NCBI RefSeq assembly: GCF_039523615.1 | Contig: NZ_BAAAFQ010000005.1 | Location: 239,377 to 303,376 of the forward strand | Length of the DNA: 64,000 bases | Reading direction: 5' to 3' | DNA from: Psychrosphaera haliotis | GTDB taxonomy: Bacteria > Pseudomonadota > Gammaproteobacteria > Enterobacterales > Alteromonadaceae | Part shown: piece by piece, positions 16,283 to 25,190 of the stretch | Layout: each line of letters begins with the position of its first letter | Numbering within the stretch: the stretch's first letter is position 1 | Translations under genes and position numbers: made by a program | The notes under the pieces: generated by a model | The model's input: the letters and a program-made list of their open reading frames with translations, nothing else | What the model was told of the DNA's origin: nothing | The model's database searches: none

Positions 16283-18226
16283 TTAAATAAAGGTTTTAGT
16301 TATTAGCTCACTTTGTTCAGACAGTGATTGCTGGATATTGATTGACTGTGTTTGTGTTTGATCAATGTTGTCGCCAATATGCTCCATAGTGTTAGCAAAA
16401 GTCTCAAAATGCTTTTGTTGTTGCTTAGCGCAAGCTAGTGTTTTATTGGATACTTCACATGAGGTTAACGCTTTTACTTCCACTGCTTCAGTGGTTTTTA
16501 TGAGCGAACTAATAATTTGAGTCTGTTGATCTCCCGACAAAGCAATTTGATCAATATTCTTTTGCAATAAGGCATTATAGTTAGAAAGTTTTTCTAGGAT
16601 ACCGCTCGTATCTACAAGCGAGTCCTGCGTTTTCATTGCGAGCTTTCTAACTTCATCGGCAACTACAGCAAAACCTCGGCCATGTTCACCCGCTCTTGCT
16701 GACTCGATGGCGGCATTTAACGCTAGTAAATTTGTTTGGTCGGCAATCGTTCGGATAACATCCATCACCTGTTGAACCTCAAGAACACTATTACTTAACT
16801 TTTCAACGGTTTCTGAACTGAGTGAAATTTGTTGATTCGTTTCGGTATTGGCGTCTAATACTTTTCCTGCGCCTTCTCTACTTTGAATCATTGCACTTTC
16901 TGTTTCTGATGCATAAGTTTGCACTTCCTCTGCTAAGGTAGAAAGTTCTTGGTTAGTATCAGTTAGCTTTTGAAGAACACTGTAGGCGTTGGTGACGCTG
17001 TCTTTAGAGGTGGTAGTAGAATGACTGATTTCTTCTATATTGCCAGACAGTTGATTTAATGCGCTAGATACGACATTCATTTGCGACGTTTTTTGTTCGT
17101 TTTCAATCGACTGATTATCAAGCATCTTATTAAATGAAACTGCAATTTCTCCAAACTCATTGTTACTGCTTGCGTCTATTTTTTGAATACTATTACTAGA
17201 AATAAGAGAATGGAACGCATCACGTAAGTGGTTTAGAGGTTTTAATACTTGTCTTATTAAGATTGCATAATTTAGGGCACCAACAGCCAACATAAAGGTC
17301 ATGGCAATGGCTGCAAGTAAAAAGGAGAAATCGTAGGTTTGCTGTCTTTTTTGAGCAATAGAGTTAACAACATCTTTTGTTAACCGCTCCAAGCTAGAAA
17401 AGTCTTGGTTGATTTGTTTTATTGTAAAGACTCGAGCATTGACGGTGTTTACCGTATTGGAAAGCTCCTTGGAGTATCGATTACTTAAAGAGTTTAGATT
17501 ACTGACTATTTCCTCCCCTAGATCTTCCGCTTCGCTTTCATCCTCAAACATAGCTTCAAATTCATCAAGCTCCTCTTGCTCACCATACACTTTTAATAGT
17601 GGTGTATTGGAAACCTTTTTAGCTACTGATTGAATCTCTGCTATTTTATTTAAAACAGAGTCCTTCAGTTGCGGACTTGGGTTTGCAATAAGTTTTGCTC
17701 TAGCGTCTGATAATTGCCATGTTTGCGAAAGAATTGACGCTGAGTAAGTAATAAACTTTTTAGCGCTCTGTGGATCATTGTTATACCCCTCATTTGCGTA
17801 ATTTATTAAACTCTCTGCGTAACCAGTTATTTCCCTTTCCGCATTTATCAATAAAGCTTGTTCATTGCCAGCTAGTTTTCCAAGCGCACGATATTCATTG
17901 TCAATTTTTGAATCAAATTCATTTAACTGAATGATAAGAGCACTTACACTTTTATCTTTTGCAACGTCTGTTTCGCGAATACGTTTTAATTGGGCTAATG
18001 TGATATCTTTAGTTTTTACCAGTTCTAGAGCATTGCCGGTAGACAGATATTTCTGAATGTTTCTGTATAAGTCGACCGTAATTGATGTGTAAACGGTTTG
18101 AAATAATTTTGAATTTTGCTCTGAGTGATCAAGTTTCAATTTTACAAAATAAAACAGAACCGATAATGATAAAACGGAAATAACAATAGTCGTTGATGTA
18201 GCTCGTATTAACTGGGATATGCGCAT
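16283..18226 (-). CDS. Methyl-accepting chemotaxis protein
   Basis: 647-aa chemoreceptor. One N-terminal transmembrane helix (about 12-32), a helical periplasmic sensing region with a stretch rich in acidic residues (near 218-240), a second transmembrane helix (about 300-325), a HAMP linker (about 327-380) and a long cytoplasmic coiled coil. The signalling tip DQTNLLALNAAIESARAG and GRGFAVVADEVRKLA identify the receptor class. No recognised PAS or Cache domain in the sensing part, so the ligand is unknown. It is convergent to the DUF1428 gene and stands alone; a CheA/CheW set is not in the window. Confidence 0.92.
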   Translation of the reverse strand: MRISQLIRATSTTIVISVLSLSVLFYFVKLKLDHSEQNSKLFQTVYTSITVDLYRNIQKYLSTGNALELVKTKDITLAQLKRIRETDVAKDKSVSALIIQLNEFDSKIDNEYRALGKLAGNEQALLINAEREITGYAESLINYANEGYNNDPQSAKKFITYSASILSQTWQLSDARAKLIANPSPQLKDSVLNKIAEIQSVAKKVSNTPLLKVYGEQEELDEFEAMFEDESEAEDLGEEIVSNLNSLSNRYSKELSNTVNTVNARVFTIKQINQDFSSLERLTKDVVNSIAQKRQQTYDFSFLLAAIAMTFMLAVGALNYAILIRQVLKPLNHLRDAFHSLISSNSIQKIDASSNNEFGEIAVSFNKMLDNQSIENEQKTSQMNVVSSALNQLSGNIEEISHSTTTSKDSVTNAYSVLQKLTDTNQELSTLAEEVQTYASETESAMIQSREGAGKVLDANTETNQQISLSSETVEKLSNSVLEVQQVMDVIRTIADQTNLLALNAAIESARAGEHGRGFAVVADEVRKLAMKTQDSLVDTSGILEKLSNYNALLQKNIDQIALSGDQQTQIISSLIKTTEAVEVKALTSCEVSNKTLACAKQQQKHFETFANTMEHIGDNIDQTQTQSINIQQSLSEQSELITKTFI

Positions 18227-18354
18227 AAGGAACCATCAGGTATAAATTTTCAGGTAGTCTAAAACCTAACTGTTACAACTATGTGACGATAAATACCGGC
18301 TTTGAGTTTTTTCAATGCGTTGAATTGTGGTTATAGGGTAAATAAAACAATGAG

Positions 18355-19503
18355 ATGTATTCAATGATAAAGATAGCGAAAGACCGTTTGAGCACATTTA
18401 GTCTTAAACACAAGAAATATGAAGGTAAGGATATTTTACCTTTATGGGTAGCAGACTCTGAATTTGAGTGCGCACCAGCAATAAAAACAGCTTTAGCAAA
18501 AAGGGTTGAACACGGTGTTTTTGGTTATCATAACCCTTATCAATTTGAACCCGGTGTACCTGCAATACAGCGCTGGCTGCTAAAGCAATATAACTGGCAG
18601 GTAAAGCCAGAGTGGATTGTTTGGACCCCTGGTGTAGTTCCTGCTTTTAATATGATGTGTCAGGCGTTTTGTAAACCGGGTGATGGTATATTAGTCCAAT
18701 CCCCTAATTACCCACCATTGTTAAATGCTCCGGTAAACAATGGTTTTATGCAAGAAACGGTGTCTACTCATTTAGTAAATGGGCGCTGGCAGCTGGATTT
18801 TGACGAGCTTGAAGCAAAAGCAAGTAAACCAACCACAACCTTGTTTTTATTATGTAATCCAATGAACCCATGCGGTTCTGTTTTAACGGAGCAAGAGCTG
18901 CAAAAAATCAGTGATATTTGTAACAAACATAACGTACTTGTTTGTTCTGATGAAATTCATGCTGATTTAGTGTTGGATAAAACCCAGAGTCATATTCCTG
19001 TTGGTTGTTTACCTAACCTGGAAAATACTTCTGTTACCTTAATGGCGGCAAGTAAAACTTTTAACGTTGCAGGGTTTGGGGTTTCTTTTGCGATTATTCC
19101 AGACGCCAAATTACGAAAACAATTTCAGCGCGGCGGGCAGGGAATTGCCCCATCAGCAAATAACTTTGGCGTTATAGCAACAACCGAAGCGTTTACAAAG
19201 TGTGATGATTGGTATGAGTCTCAGTTAGATTATTTAAGAGATAACCAGGCACTAATTGTATCGGCCGTAAATCTAATTGATGGCATTGAGTATACACCGG
19301 CGCCAGCAACGTATTTAGCTTGGATAGATTGTAGGAAATTACACAGGGATGAATTACAAAGTTATATGGAGTCTTTAGGTCTAGGGCCTTCACCGGGCGC
19401 GGATTTTGGTTACCCCGGTTTTATTCGTATTAACTTTGCTTGTTCCAGGGAAATGTTAACTGACGCGATGACAAAGCTACAGAAAGCAACGAAACAAGAA
19501 TAA
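18355..19503 (+). CDS. MalY/PatB-family PLP-dependent lyase/aminotransferase
   Basis: 382-aa class I/II aminotransferase-fold enzyme of the MalY/PatB group, typically a cystathionine or cysteine-S-conjugate beta-lyase. Typical text: LPLWVADSEFECAPAI near the start, VQSPNYPPLLNAP near 115, NPMNPCGSVLTEQEL near 165, SDEIHADLVL near 200, and the PLP-binding Lys in MAASKTFNVAGFG near 230. An ATG three codons downstream (18364) is also possible; both lack a strong Shine-Dalgarno. The last 74 bp overlap the 3' end of lnt on the other strand, an unusually long convergent overlap. Confidence 0.88.
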   Translation: MYSMIKIAKDRLSTFSLKHKKYEGKDILPLWVADSEFECAPAIKTALAKRVEHGVFGYHNPYQFEPGVPAIQRWLLKQYNWQVKPEWIVWTPGVVPAFNMMCQAFCKPGDGILVQSPNYPPLLNAPVNNGFMQETVSTHLVNGRWQLDFDELEAKASKPTTTLFLLCNPMNPCGSVLTEQELQKISDICNKHNVLVCSDEIHADLVLDKTQSHIPVGCLPNLENTSVTLMAASKTFNVAGFGVSFAIIPDAKLRKQFQRGGQGIAPSANNFGVIATTEAFTKCDDWYESQLDYLRDNQALIVSAVNLIDGIEYTPAPATYLAWIDCRKLHRDELQSYMESLGLGPSPGADFGYPGFIRINFACSREMLTDAMTKLQKATKQE

Positions 19504-20986
19504 CCATGAGCCAAGCGGGCAAGTTACCAAACTGTTGATAAAAAGTTTGGCTTTGATAAACCTTTAACTCATGACTTAATACTGACGCTTCAAATTGCGG
19601 CAATAACTGGTCCACATTACCATTGGCATTTATTACTGCGGTGACGCCATTGTTGGTCACTCGTACGACAGGTTTCGCAAATTCCAAAGCGCGCATTTGA
19701 GCAATTTGTAAATGTTGCCAAGGGCCATGTGAAGAGCCAAACCAGGCGTCGTTACTTAATGTTAGAATAATGTCGCTGTTGTCATTGAGATTACTGTTTA
19801 CTTGATGTGCAAAGGCAATTTCAAAACAAATAGCCGGCGAAATATTTAAGCTTTGAGCAACTAGGTTATCTTGTTGATAATAACCTCTTGAAAATGAGGA
19901 CATTGGTAAATCAAATATAGGCCCTAACTTCCTTAATATACTTTCAAACGGCACAAACTCACCAATAGGTAACAGGTGATGTTTGTTGTATCGGTTATTA
20001 TTAAGGTATTTATAGTGACCAAATTGATCGTCGGCGTGCTTTTTCCCCAATACGATAATGTTGTTATAGGCTCTATCTGTTTCAGGTTGATAGTCAACGA
20101 TGCCAGTAATCAAGGCTGTATTGGTTTCAGCGGCTAATTTGTCAACTTCTCGAAGGTAGTCATTGGCTAAGATCTCTAACCTAGGAACCGCAGCTTCAGG
20201 CCAAATTATCAAGTCATGCTTTTCAAAGAAGTCGGTAGACATGGTTAAGTATTTTTCCATGGTTGGCAATTCATTCTCTGGTTGCCATTTAATACTTTGC
20301 TCTATATTTCCCTGTACAAGTGCAATACGCGCTGTTCGTTTTAAATCACTTGTCCAACTTATGTTTTGACTAAACGTAGTTAAGCCAAGAATAAATAAAA
20401 AGGTTGAGGTAGTCAGTGCCACTTGAGATTTGGATAAGGAATTTTTAAAGACTAAAACAAGTTGAACTAAACATATCGCCAGCAACGCGGTAACTGCTTG
20501 TAAGCCAAATTCCCCAACAATAGGAGCCAATGAGCGAAGAGGTCCTTCTATTTGGCTGTAGCCTAATGAGAGCCAAGGGAATCCAGTTAAAAACTTAGCG
20601 CGAGCCGTTTCTGCTAAAAGCCAAAACAAAGCAAAACCCCATAAACCGAGTTTTTGTATACTTTTAAATGTAAGTAAGGCGGCGAGTGCTGGAAACAGAG
20701 CTAAATAAGTGACCAACAATGCCATCAAAAATAAGGAGGCTATTAAAGGCAATCCGCCAAAATCAGCAATGGCCACATGTACCCAACTAACTCCAGCACC
20801 AAACCACCCTAAACCATAAGATAAGCCATAAACAGCAGCCTTTTTGGCGGAAGGTGCTTTTGTGACGGCAAATAGAAGTAATGCAAGAGTGAAAAAAGGT
20901 ATCCACCAGTTTTTAAACGGAGCAAACGCCAAGGTATTGAGCATACCGATGGCGATTAATCCAATGGGGTAAAATCTTTTGTCCAT
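19430..20986 (-). CDS. lnt: Apolipoprotein N-acyltransferase
   Basis: 518-aa inner-membrane enzyme that adds the third acyl chain to outer-membrane lipoproteins. N-terminal helices (about 1-205) are followed by a periplasmic nitrilase-fold domain. The Glu-Lys-Cys triad region is visible: WPEAAVPR (Glu), HKHLLPIGEFVPFE (Lys segment ending in GEFVP) and SPAICFEIAF (nucleophile Cys), then LSNDAWFGSSHGPWQHLQIAQ. A C-terminal membrane helix ends the protein. Its ATG shares one base with the corC stop (TAATG). Last gene of phoH-ybeY-corC-lnt. Confidence 0.95.
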   Translation of the reverse strand: MDKRFYPIGLIAIGMLNTLAFAPFKNWWIPFFTLALLLFAVTKAPSAKKAAVYGLSYGLGWFGAGVSWVHVAIADFGGLPLIASLFLMALLVTYLALFPALAALLTFKSIQKLGLWGFALFWLLAETARAKFLTGFPWLSLGYSQIEGPLRSLAPIVGEFGLQAVTALLAICLVQLVLVFKNSLSKSQVALTTSTFLFILGLTTFSQNISWTSDLKRTARIALVQGNIEQSIKWQPENELPTMEKYLTMSTDFFEKHDLIIWPEAAVPRLEILANDYLREVDKLAAETNTALITGIVDYQPETDRAYNNIIVLGKKHADDQFGHYKYLNNNRYNKHHLLPIGEFVPFESILRKLGPIFDLPMSSFSRGYYQQDNLVAQSLNISPAICFEIAFAHQVNSNLNDNSDIILTLSNDAWFGSSHGPWQHLQIAQMRALEFAKPVVRVTNNGVTAVINANGNVDQLLPQFEASVLSHELKVYQSQTFYQQFGNLPAWLMVILVSLLSVALSSRQLTFPWNKQS

Positions 20987-21855
20987 TATGGCTTAGGCGA
21001 TTTTTTCTTAGGTAAGGTAACCATCAGTTGCTGAATGCGACGAGTATCGGAAGATTGAACCTTAAACTTTATTTGGTTTATGATTACTTCTTCACCTTTT
21101 TCTGGCATGTGACCAAATTCATGCAAAACAGTACCACCAATGGTATCTGCTTCTTCTTCGTTAAATTCTGTATTAAAGAATTCATTAAAGTCATCAAGTT
21201 CTGTTAAGGCTTGTACCATGTACACATGCTTAGAAACTTTACGAATATTGTCAGTTTGATTGTCTTCAGAGTCGAACTCGTCTTCAATTTCACCAACAAT
21301 TAATTCTAGAATGTCTTCAATTGTGACTAAACCAGAAACACCGCCGTACTCATCAACGACAATAGCCATATGATAACGATTAAGGCGGAACTCTCTTAGT
21401 AATGTATCAACACGCTTACTTTCAGGAACAATAACAATCGGGCGAAGCATCGCTTTTAAATCGATTTCCTGTTCACGGTCAACAAGTAGGTTTAATAAGT
21501 CTTTAGCCAGTAATATGCCTTCTACGTGATCCTTGTCTTCTGTAACAACAGGGAAACGAGAGTGGCCAGACTCAATCATGAGCGGGATAAACTTGTCAGG
21601 TGTATCAGACAAATCTAAGGTTATCATTTGTGACCTCGGTATCATTATGTCTCTGATCCGTAAATCAGCGATTTCCATAACACCATCAATCATATTTTTA
21701 GTATTTAGATCAATTAGGTCATTTTGCGCAGCAACATCTATGATATTCGCTACATCTTCTTTGCTCTTCGGTTCGTCAGTAAAAAGCTGACCAATTTTCT
21801 CTATCCAGCCTTTATTAGAAGAACCGTTGCTACTATGTGGGTTGTCGTCACTCAT
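20986..21855 (-). CDS. corC: CorC/YbeX CBS-domain protein
   Basis: 289-aa cytoplasmic member of the HlyC/CorC family (E. coli YbeX/CorC), linked to magnesium/cobalt handling and ribosome homeostasis. Two CBS domains (RDIMIPRSQMITLDL near 65 and VVPESKRVDTLLREF near 130) are followed by the CorC_HlyC C-terminal domain (GGTVLHEFGHMPEKGEEV). An in-frame ATG at 21900 would add 15 residues; the start at 21855 is chosen because MSDDNPHSS matches the conserved beginning of the family. The region between the ybeY stop and this start contains a hairpin that includes a GGAGG. Confidence 0.92.
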   Translation of the reverse strand: MSDDNPHSSNGSSNKGWIEKIGQLFTDEPKSKEDVANIIDVAAQNDLIDLNTKNMIDGVMEIADLRIRDIMIPRSQMITLDLSDTPDKFIPLMIESGHSRFPVVTEDKDHVEGILLAKDLLNLLVDREQEIDLKAMLRPIVIVPESKRVDTLLREFRLNRYHMAIVVDEYGGVSGLVTIEDILELIVGEIEDEFDSEDNQTDNIRKVSKHVYMVQALTELDDFNEFFNTEFNEEEADTIGGTVLHEFGHMPEKGEEVIINQIKFKVQSSDTRRIQQLMVTLPKKKSPKP

Positions 21856-21902
21856 TCTAGTCAGAATGTTCCTATATTTATTAAACACAACAATTGCCAT
21901 TC

Positions 21903-21922
21903 TGTTGGAAAAACCTCCAACA
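21903..21922 (-). repeat. Intercistronic hairpin between ybeY and corC
   Basis: A 7-bp inverted repeat, TGTTGGA / TCCAACA on the minus strand with loop GGTTTT. The GGAGG spans stem and loop. It could be an mRNA processing or translation-control element inside the operon; no T-run, so unlikely to be a terminator. Confidence 0.45.
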
Positions 21923-21946
21923 TGTCAATTAGATTATTATTAAGTT

Positions 21947-22405
21947 TTACTCAGATATTAAATAAGGGTTGTTAAAACCCATTTCGTTCAATATTTCTAT
22001 TTCTAAACTTTCCATTTCTTCTGCATCAGCATCTTCAATGTGATCGTAGCCGAGAAGGTGAAGGCTACCATGAAGCAACATATGTGCCCAATGTGCTTCT
22101 GCCGTTTTATTTTGTTCTTGTGCTTCTTTATTTACAACTTGAGCGCAAACTACCAAATCGCCTAATAAAGGCAACTCAATATGAGCAGGTGCTTCAAAAG
22201 GAAATGACAAAACGTTTGTTGGCTTTTCCTTGCCTCGATAATCACCATTAAGTTGCTGGCTCTCTTCTTCATCAACAATACGCACTGTTAACTCGGAAAC
22301 CTCTTTAAACTGAGGTAAAAAGGCGGTTAACCAAGCTAAGCATTGCTCTTCAGATGGAATATTAGTGTCAGTACTGGCATTTTGATAGTCCAGATCAACG
22401 CTCAT
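21947..22405 (-). CDS. ybeY: Endoribonuclease YbeY
   Basis: 152-aa single-strand endoribonuclease for 16S rRNA 3' end maturation and 70S quality control. The zinc motif HxxxHxxxxxH is present as HMLLHGSLHLLGYDH near residue 112-126, preceded by YRGKEKPTNVLSFPF near 56 and LLGDLVVC. Start overlaps the phoH 3' end by 11 bp, so translation is coupled. The operon order phoH-ybeY-corC-lnt is that of E. coli. Confidence 0.95.
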   Translation of the reverse strand: MSVDLDYQNASTDTNIPSEEQCLAWLTAFLPQFKEVSELTVRIVDEEESQQLNGDYRGKEKPTNVLSFPFEAPAHIELPLLGDLVVCAQVVNKEAQEQNKTAEAHWAHMLLHGSLHLLGYDHIEDADAEEMESLEIEILNEMGFNNPYLISE

Positions 22406-23489
22406 TGTTAATGTCCTTAATGGCTGCTTCTCGAATCGCTTTCTCTTGCTGAGCTTTCTCTTTTGCTAATTGCTCACGCTCTGCTTTATCACGGCGTTCT
22501 TGCTCTTCTAGCTTTTCATAAGCCATTACAATCTTCGCAACAACTGGGTGTCTAACTACGTCATTAGCTTGGAAAAAGTTAAAGCTGATGTCTTCAACTT
22601 CCGACAAAACTTCAATGGCGTGTCGTAAACCTGAGCGAGCACCTCTTGGTAAGTCTATTTGAGTAATGTCGCCAGTAATCACTGCTTTTGAATTAAAGCC
22701 GATACGCGTTAGAAACATTTTCATTTGCTCAACGGTGGTATTTTGACTCTCATCTAAAATAATAAAGGCGTCATTAAGTGTTCTACCACGCATGTAAGCA
22801 AGAGGGGCAACTTCAATAACGTTGCGCTCGATAAGACGTTCAACTTTCTCGAAACCTAGCATTTCAAAAAGGGCATCATAAAGAGGGCGCAAGTATGGAT
22901 CAATTTTCTGACTCAAGTCACCTGGTAAAAAGCCAAGTTTTTCGCCAGCTTCAACCGCAGGTCGAGTTAATAAAATACGCCTTACTTCTTGGCGCTCTAA
23001 CGCATCTACTGCACAAGCTACTGCTAAATACGTTTTACCCGTACCAGCTGGGCCAATACCAAACGTAATGTCGTGATTTAATACATTCTTAACATATTCA
23101 ACTTGGTTATGGTTACGCGGCTTTATATTGCCTTTACGTGTTCTGATAACCACTTCATTGTCATAACCTTCAATTTCTTGCTCAAGAATTTTGGATTGTT
23201 GAAGTGCGAGGTGAATATGATCAGGCAACAACTCTTTTGCCTTCACTTTATTTTTTTCTTTAGGATCTGGCTGCGTTTCTATATATAAATCTTTTAAAAT
23301 TTCATTAACTGCAACCACATTCGCGGGGTTGCCAACAATTTTGAATTTATTGCCTTGATAAGTAATTTCAACACCCATGCGACGTTCAATATGTTTTAAA
23401 TTATCGTCGTATGGACCAATCAAAGAAGCTAAACGGTCTTTATTGGCAGGTTCTAAAAATAGCTCTAGAGAATTAATTTTTTTTGGCAA
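22395..23489 (-). CDS. ybeZ: PhoH-family ATPase (YbeZ)
   Basis: 364-aa cytoplasmic ATPase thought to work with YbeY in RNA metabolism. An N-terminal KH-like region (GVEITYQGNKFKIVG near 40) precedes the PhoH domain: Walker A FGIGPAGTGKT near 145 and Walker B DAFIILDESQNT near 240, then TRIGFNSKAVITGD. The C-terminus is a charged helix (EKLEEQERRDKAEREQ). First gene of the unit; a terminator for miaB lies just upstream, so it probably has its own promoter. Confidence 0.93.
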   Translation of the reverse strand: MPKKINSLELFLEPANKDRLASLIGPYDDNLKHIERRMGVEITYQGNKFKIVGNPANVVAVNEILKDLYIETQPDPKEKNKVKAKELLPDHIHLALQQSKILEQEIEGYDNEVVIRTRKGNIKPRNHNQVEYVKNVLNHDITFGIGPAGTGKTYLAVACAVDALERQEVRRILLTRPAVEAGEKLGFLPGDLSQKIDPYLRPLYDALFEMLGFEKVERLIERNVIEVAPLAYMRGRTLNDAFIILDESQNTTVEQMKMFLTRIGFNSKAVITGDITQIDLPRGARSGLRHAIEVLSEVEDISFNFFQANDVVRHPVVAKIVMAYEKLEEQERRDKAEREQLAKEKAQQEKAIREAAIKDINNER

Positions 23490-23510
23490 TTTATCTATTT
23501 CCTTGGTTTT

Positions 23511-23541
23511 AAAAAACTAAAAGGCCATGACGGATCATGGC
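23511..23541 (-). terminator. Rho-independent terminator after miaB
   Basis: On the minus strand a 7-bp stem GCCATGA / TCATGGC with a 4-nt loop is followed by CTTTTAGTTTTTT. It separates miaB from ybeZ-ybeY-corC-lnt. Confidence 0.75.
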
Positions 23542-23575
23542 TCTTTTTAACTTATCCAATACCTAGAATATACGG

Positions 23576-25006
23576 CTAAGGTGCAAAAGTCGCAACACCT
23601 AGCTCATCAGTATTTGTTTGACGTTTTGCTAAAATTTCTGACGGTGATACTTCTTGACGTAAACCCATTTCATTTTCGCCTCGAATAAACTCGCCACGTA
23701 ATGAGTTGGTATAAACATCAACAATCTTAACGTCGGCAAATCCACCAATTAGTGTGTGTGGACCTACAAAGTTAACAACACGATTGTTTTCAGTACGGCC
23801 ACGAAGCTCCATTGGATTCTTTATTGATGGACCTTCTACCAGAATTCTTTGCTCTGTATCTACCATAGAGCGTGAAATTTGCATTGCTTGATGAGTGATT
23901 AAGCTTTGCAATTGGTATAAACGCTCTTTCTTTTCAGACTCTTCTACATCATCTGGTAAGTCGGCTGCAGGTGTACCCGGACGTGCACTATAGATAAAGC
24001 TAAAGCTGTGGTCGTAACCAACATCTTCAATAAGCTTTATTGTTTTTGCGTGATCGTCGGCGGTTTCACCAGGGAAACCAATAATAAAGTCAGAGCTCAT
24101 GCTTATGTTAGGACGAACTTTACGTAGTTTTCTGATTTGTGATTTATACTCAATCGCCGTATGGCCACGTTTCATTTGAGTTAATATTCTGTCAGAGCCA
24201 GATTGCACTGGAAGGTGTAAGTGATCTACTAATTCAGGCACGTCTTCGTAGGCTGCGATAATATCGTCAGTGAACTCAACCGGGTGAGAAGTGGTATACC
24301 TGATGCGGTCGATACCGTCTATCGATGCCACTAAACGCAATAGCTCACTAAAGTGACAAATGTCACCATCATGAGTTGCACCACGGAACGCATTTACGTT
24401 TTGACCTAAAAGGTTTACTTCACGAACACCTTGGTCTGCTAATTGTGCAATTTCAAATATTACATCGTCAACAGGTCTTGATACTTCTTCGCCGCGTGTA
24501 TAAGGCACAACACAGAATGTACAGTATTTACTGCAACCTTCCATGATTGATACAAATGAGCTAGGTCCATCTGTAGTAGGCTGAGGAAGTCGGTCAAACT
24601 TTTCAATTTCAGGGAATGAAATGTCGATTACTGAACCGCCATCACCCGATTTAATCTGTTCAAGCATTTCTGGTAAGCGATGCAACGTCTGAGGACCAAA
24701 AACCATATCAACGTATGGCGCACGCTCACGAATATGTTGACCTTCTTGAGAAGCAACACAACCACCAACACCAATAATTAGGTCAGGGTTTTTAGCTTTC
24801 AAATTTTTCCAGCGACCAAGTTGATGGAATACTTTTTCTTGCGCTTTTTCACGGATAGAACAGGTATTCAATAGAATAACATCGGCATCTTCTGCCTGTT
24901 CAGTAAACTCATATCCATGACTGTCATCCAAAAGATCTGCCATTTTTTGCGAGTCGTACTCGTTCATTTGGCAGCCCCAGGTTTTAATATGTAGTTTTTT
25001 TGTCAT
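23576..25006 (-). CDS. miaB: tRNA-2-methylthio-N6-isopentenyladenosine synthase
   Basis: 476-aa radical-SAM methylthiotransferase that modifies A37 of tRNAs reading UNN codons. The N-terminal UPF0004 domain has its three cluster Cys (WGCQMNEYDS near 10, LNTCSIREKA near 47, GVGGCVASQEG near 80). The radical-SAM motif is CSKYCTFC near 158, and a TRAM domain with ILVEGPS begins near 375. Full length. It precedes ybeZ as in E. coli but is separated from it by a terminator. Confidence 0.96.
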   Translation of the reverse strand: MTKKLHIKTWGCQMNEYDSQKMADLLDDSHGYEFTEQAEDADVILLNTCSIREKAQEKVFHQLGRWKNLKAKNPDLIIGVGGCVASQEGQHIRERAPYVDMVFGPQTLHRLPEMLEQIKSGDGGSVIDISFPEIEKFDRLPQPTTDGPSSFVSIMEGCSKYCTFCVVPYTRGEEVSRPVDDVIFEIAQLADQGVREVNLLGQNVNAFRGATHDGDICHFSELLRLVASIDGIDRIRYTTSHPVEFTDDIIAAYEDVPELVDHLHLPVQSGSDRILTQMKRGHTAIEYKSQIRKLRKVRPNISMSSDFIIGFPGETADDHAKTIKLIEDVGYDHSFSFIYSARPGTPAADLPDDVEESEKKERLYQLQSLITHQAMQISRSMVDTEQRILVEGPSIKNPMELRGRTENNRVVNFVGPHTLIGGFADVKIVDVYTNSLRGEFIRGENEMGLRQEVSPSEILAKRQTNTDELGVATFAP

Positions 25007-25054
25007 TCTTCTCTCGTAAATCGTATGGAAAAGTTGTTCATAAAAAGGCCGCGT

Positions 25055-25083
25055 ATTTTACAGTGAAAATGATATAACTGAAA
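25055..25083 (-). promoter_or_regulatory. Possible sigma-70 promoter for miaB
   Basis: On the minus strand TTTCAG, 17 bp, TAAAAT, ending about 50 bp before the miaB start. The -10 is good, the -35 is poor. Confidence 0.45.
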
Positions 25084-25190
25084 GTGAATTCAATACAGTA
25101 TTGTGGCTAATATTTAATTGAAGTTGTAAAAAGTGCTCAAAGCCCTTGGTGTTGTTGAGGTTTCTGGCATAATAAAAGGCATAAAAACAA

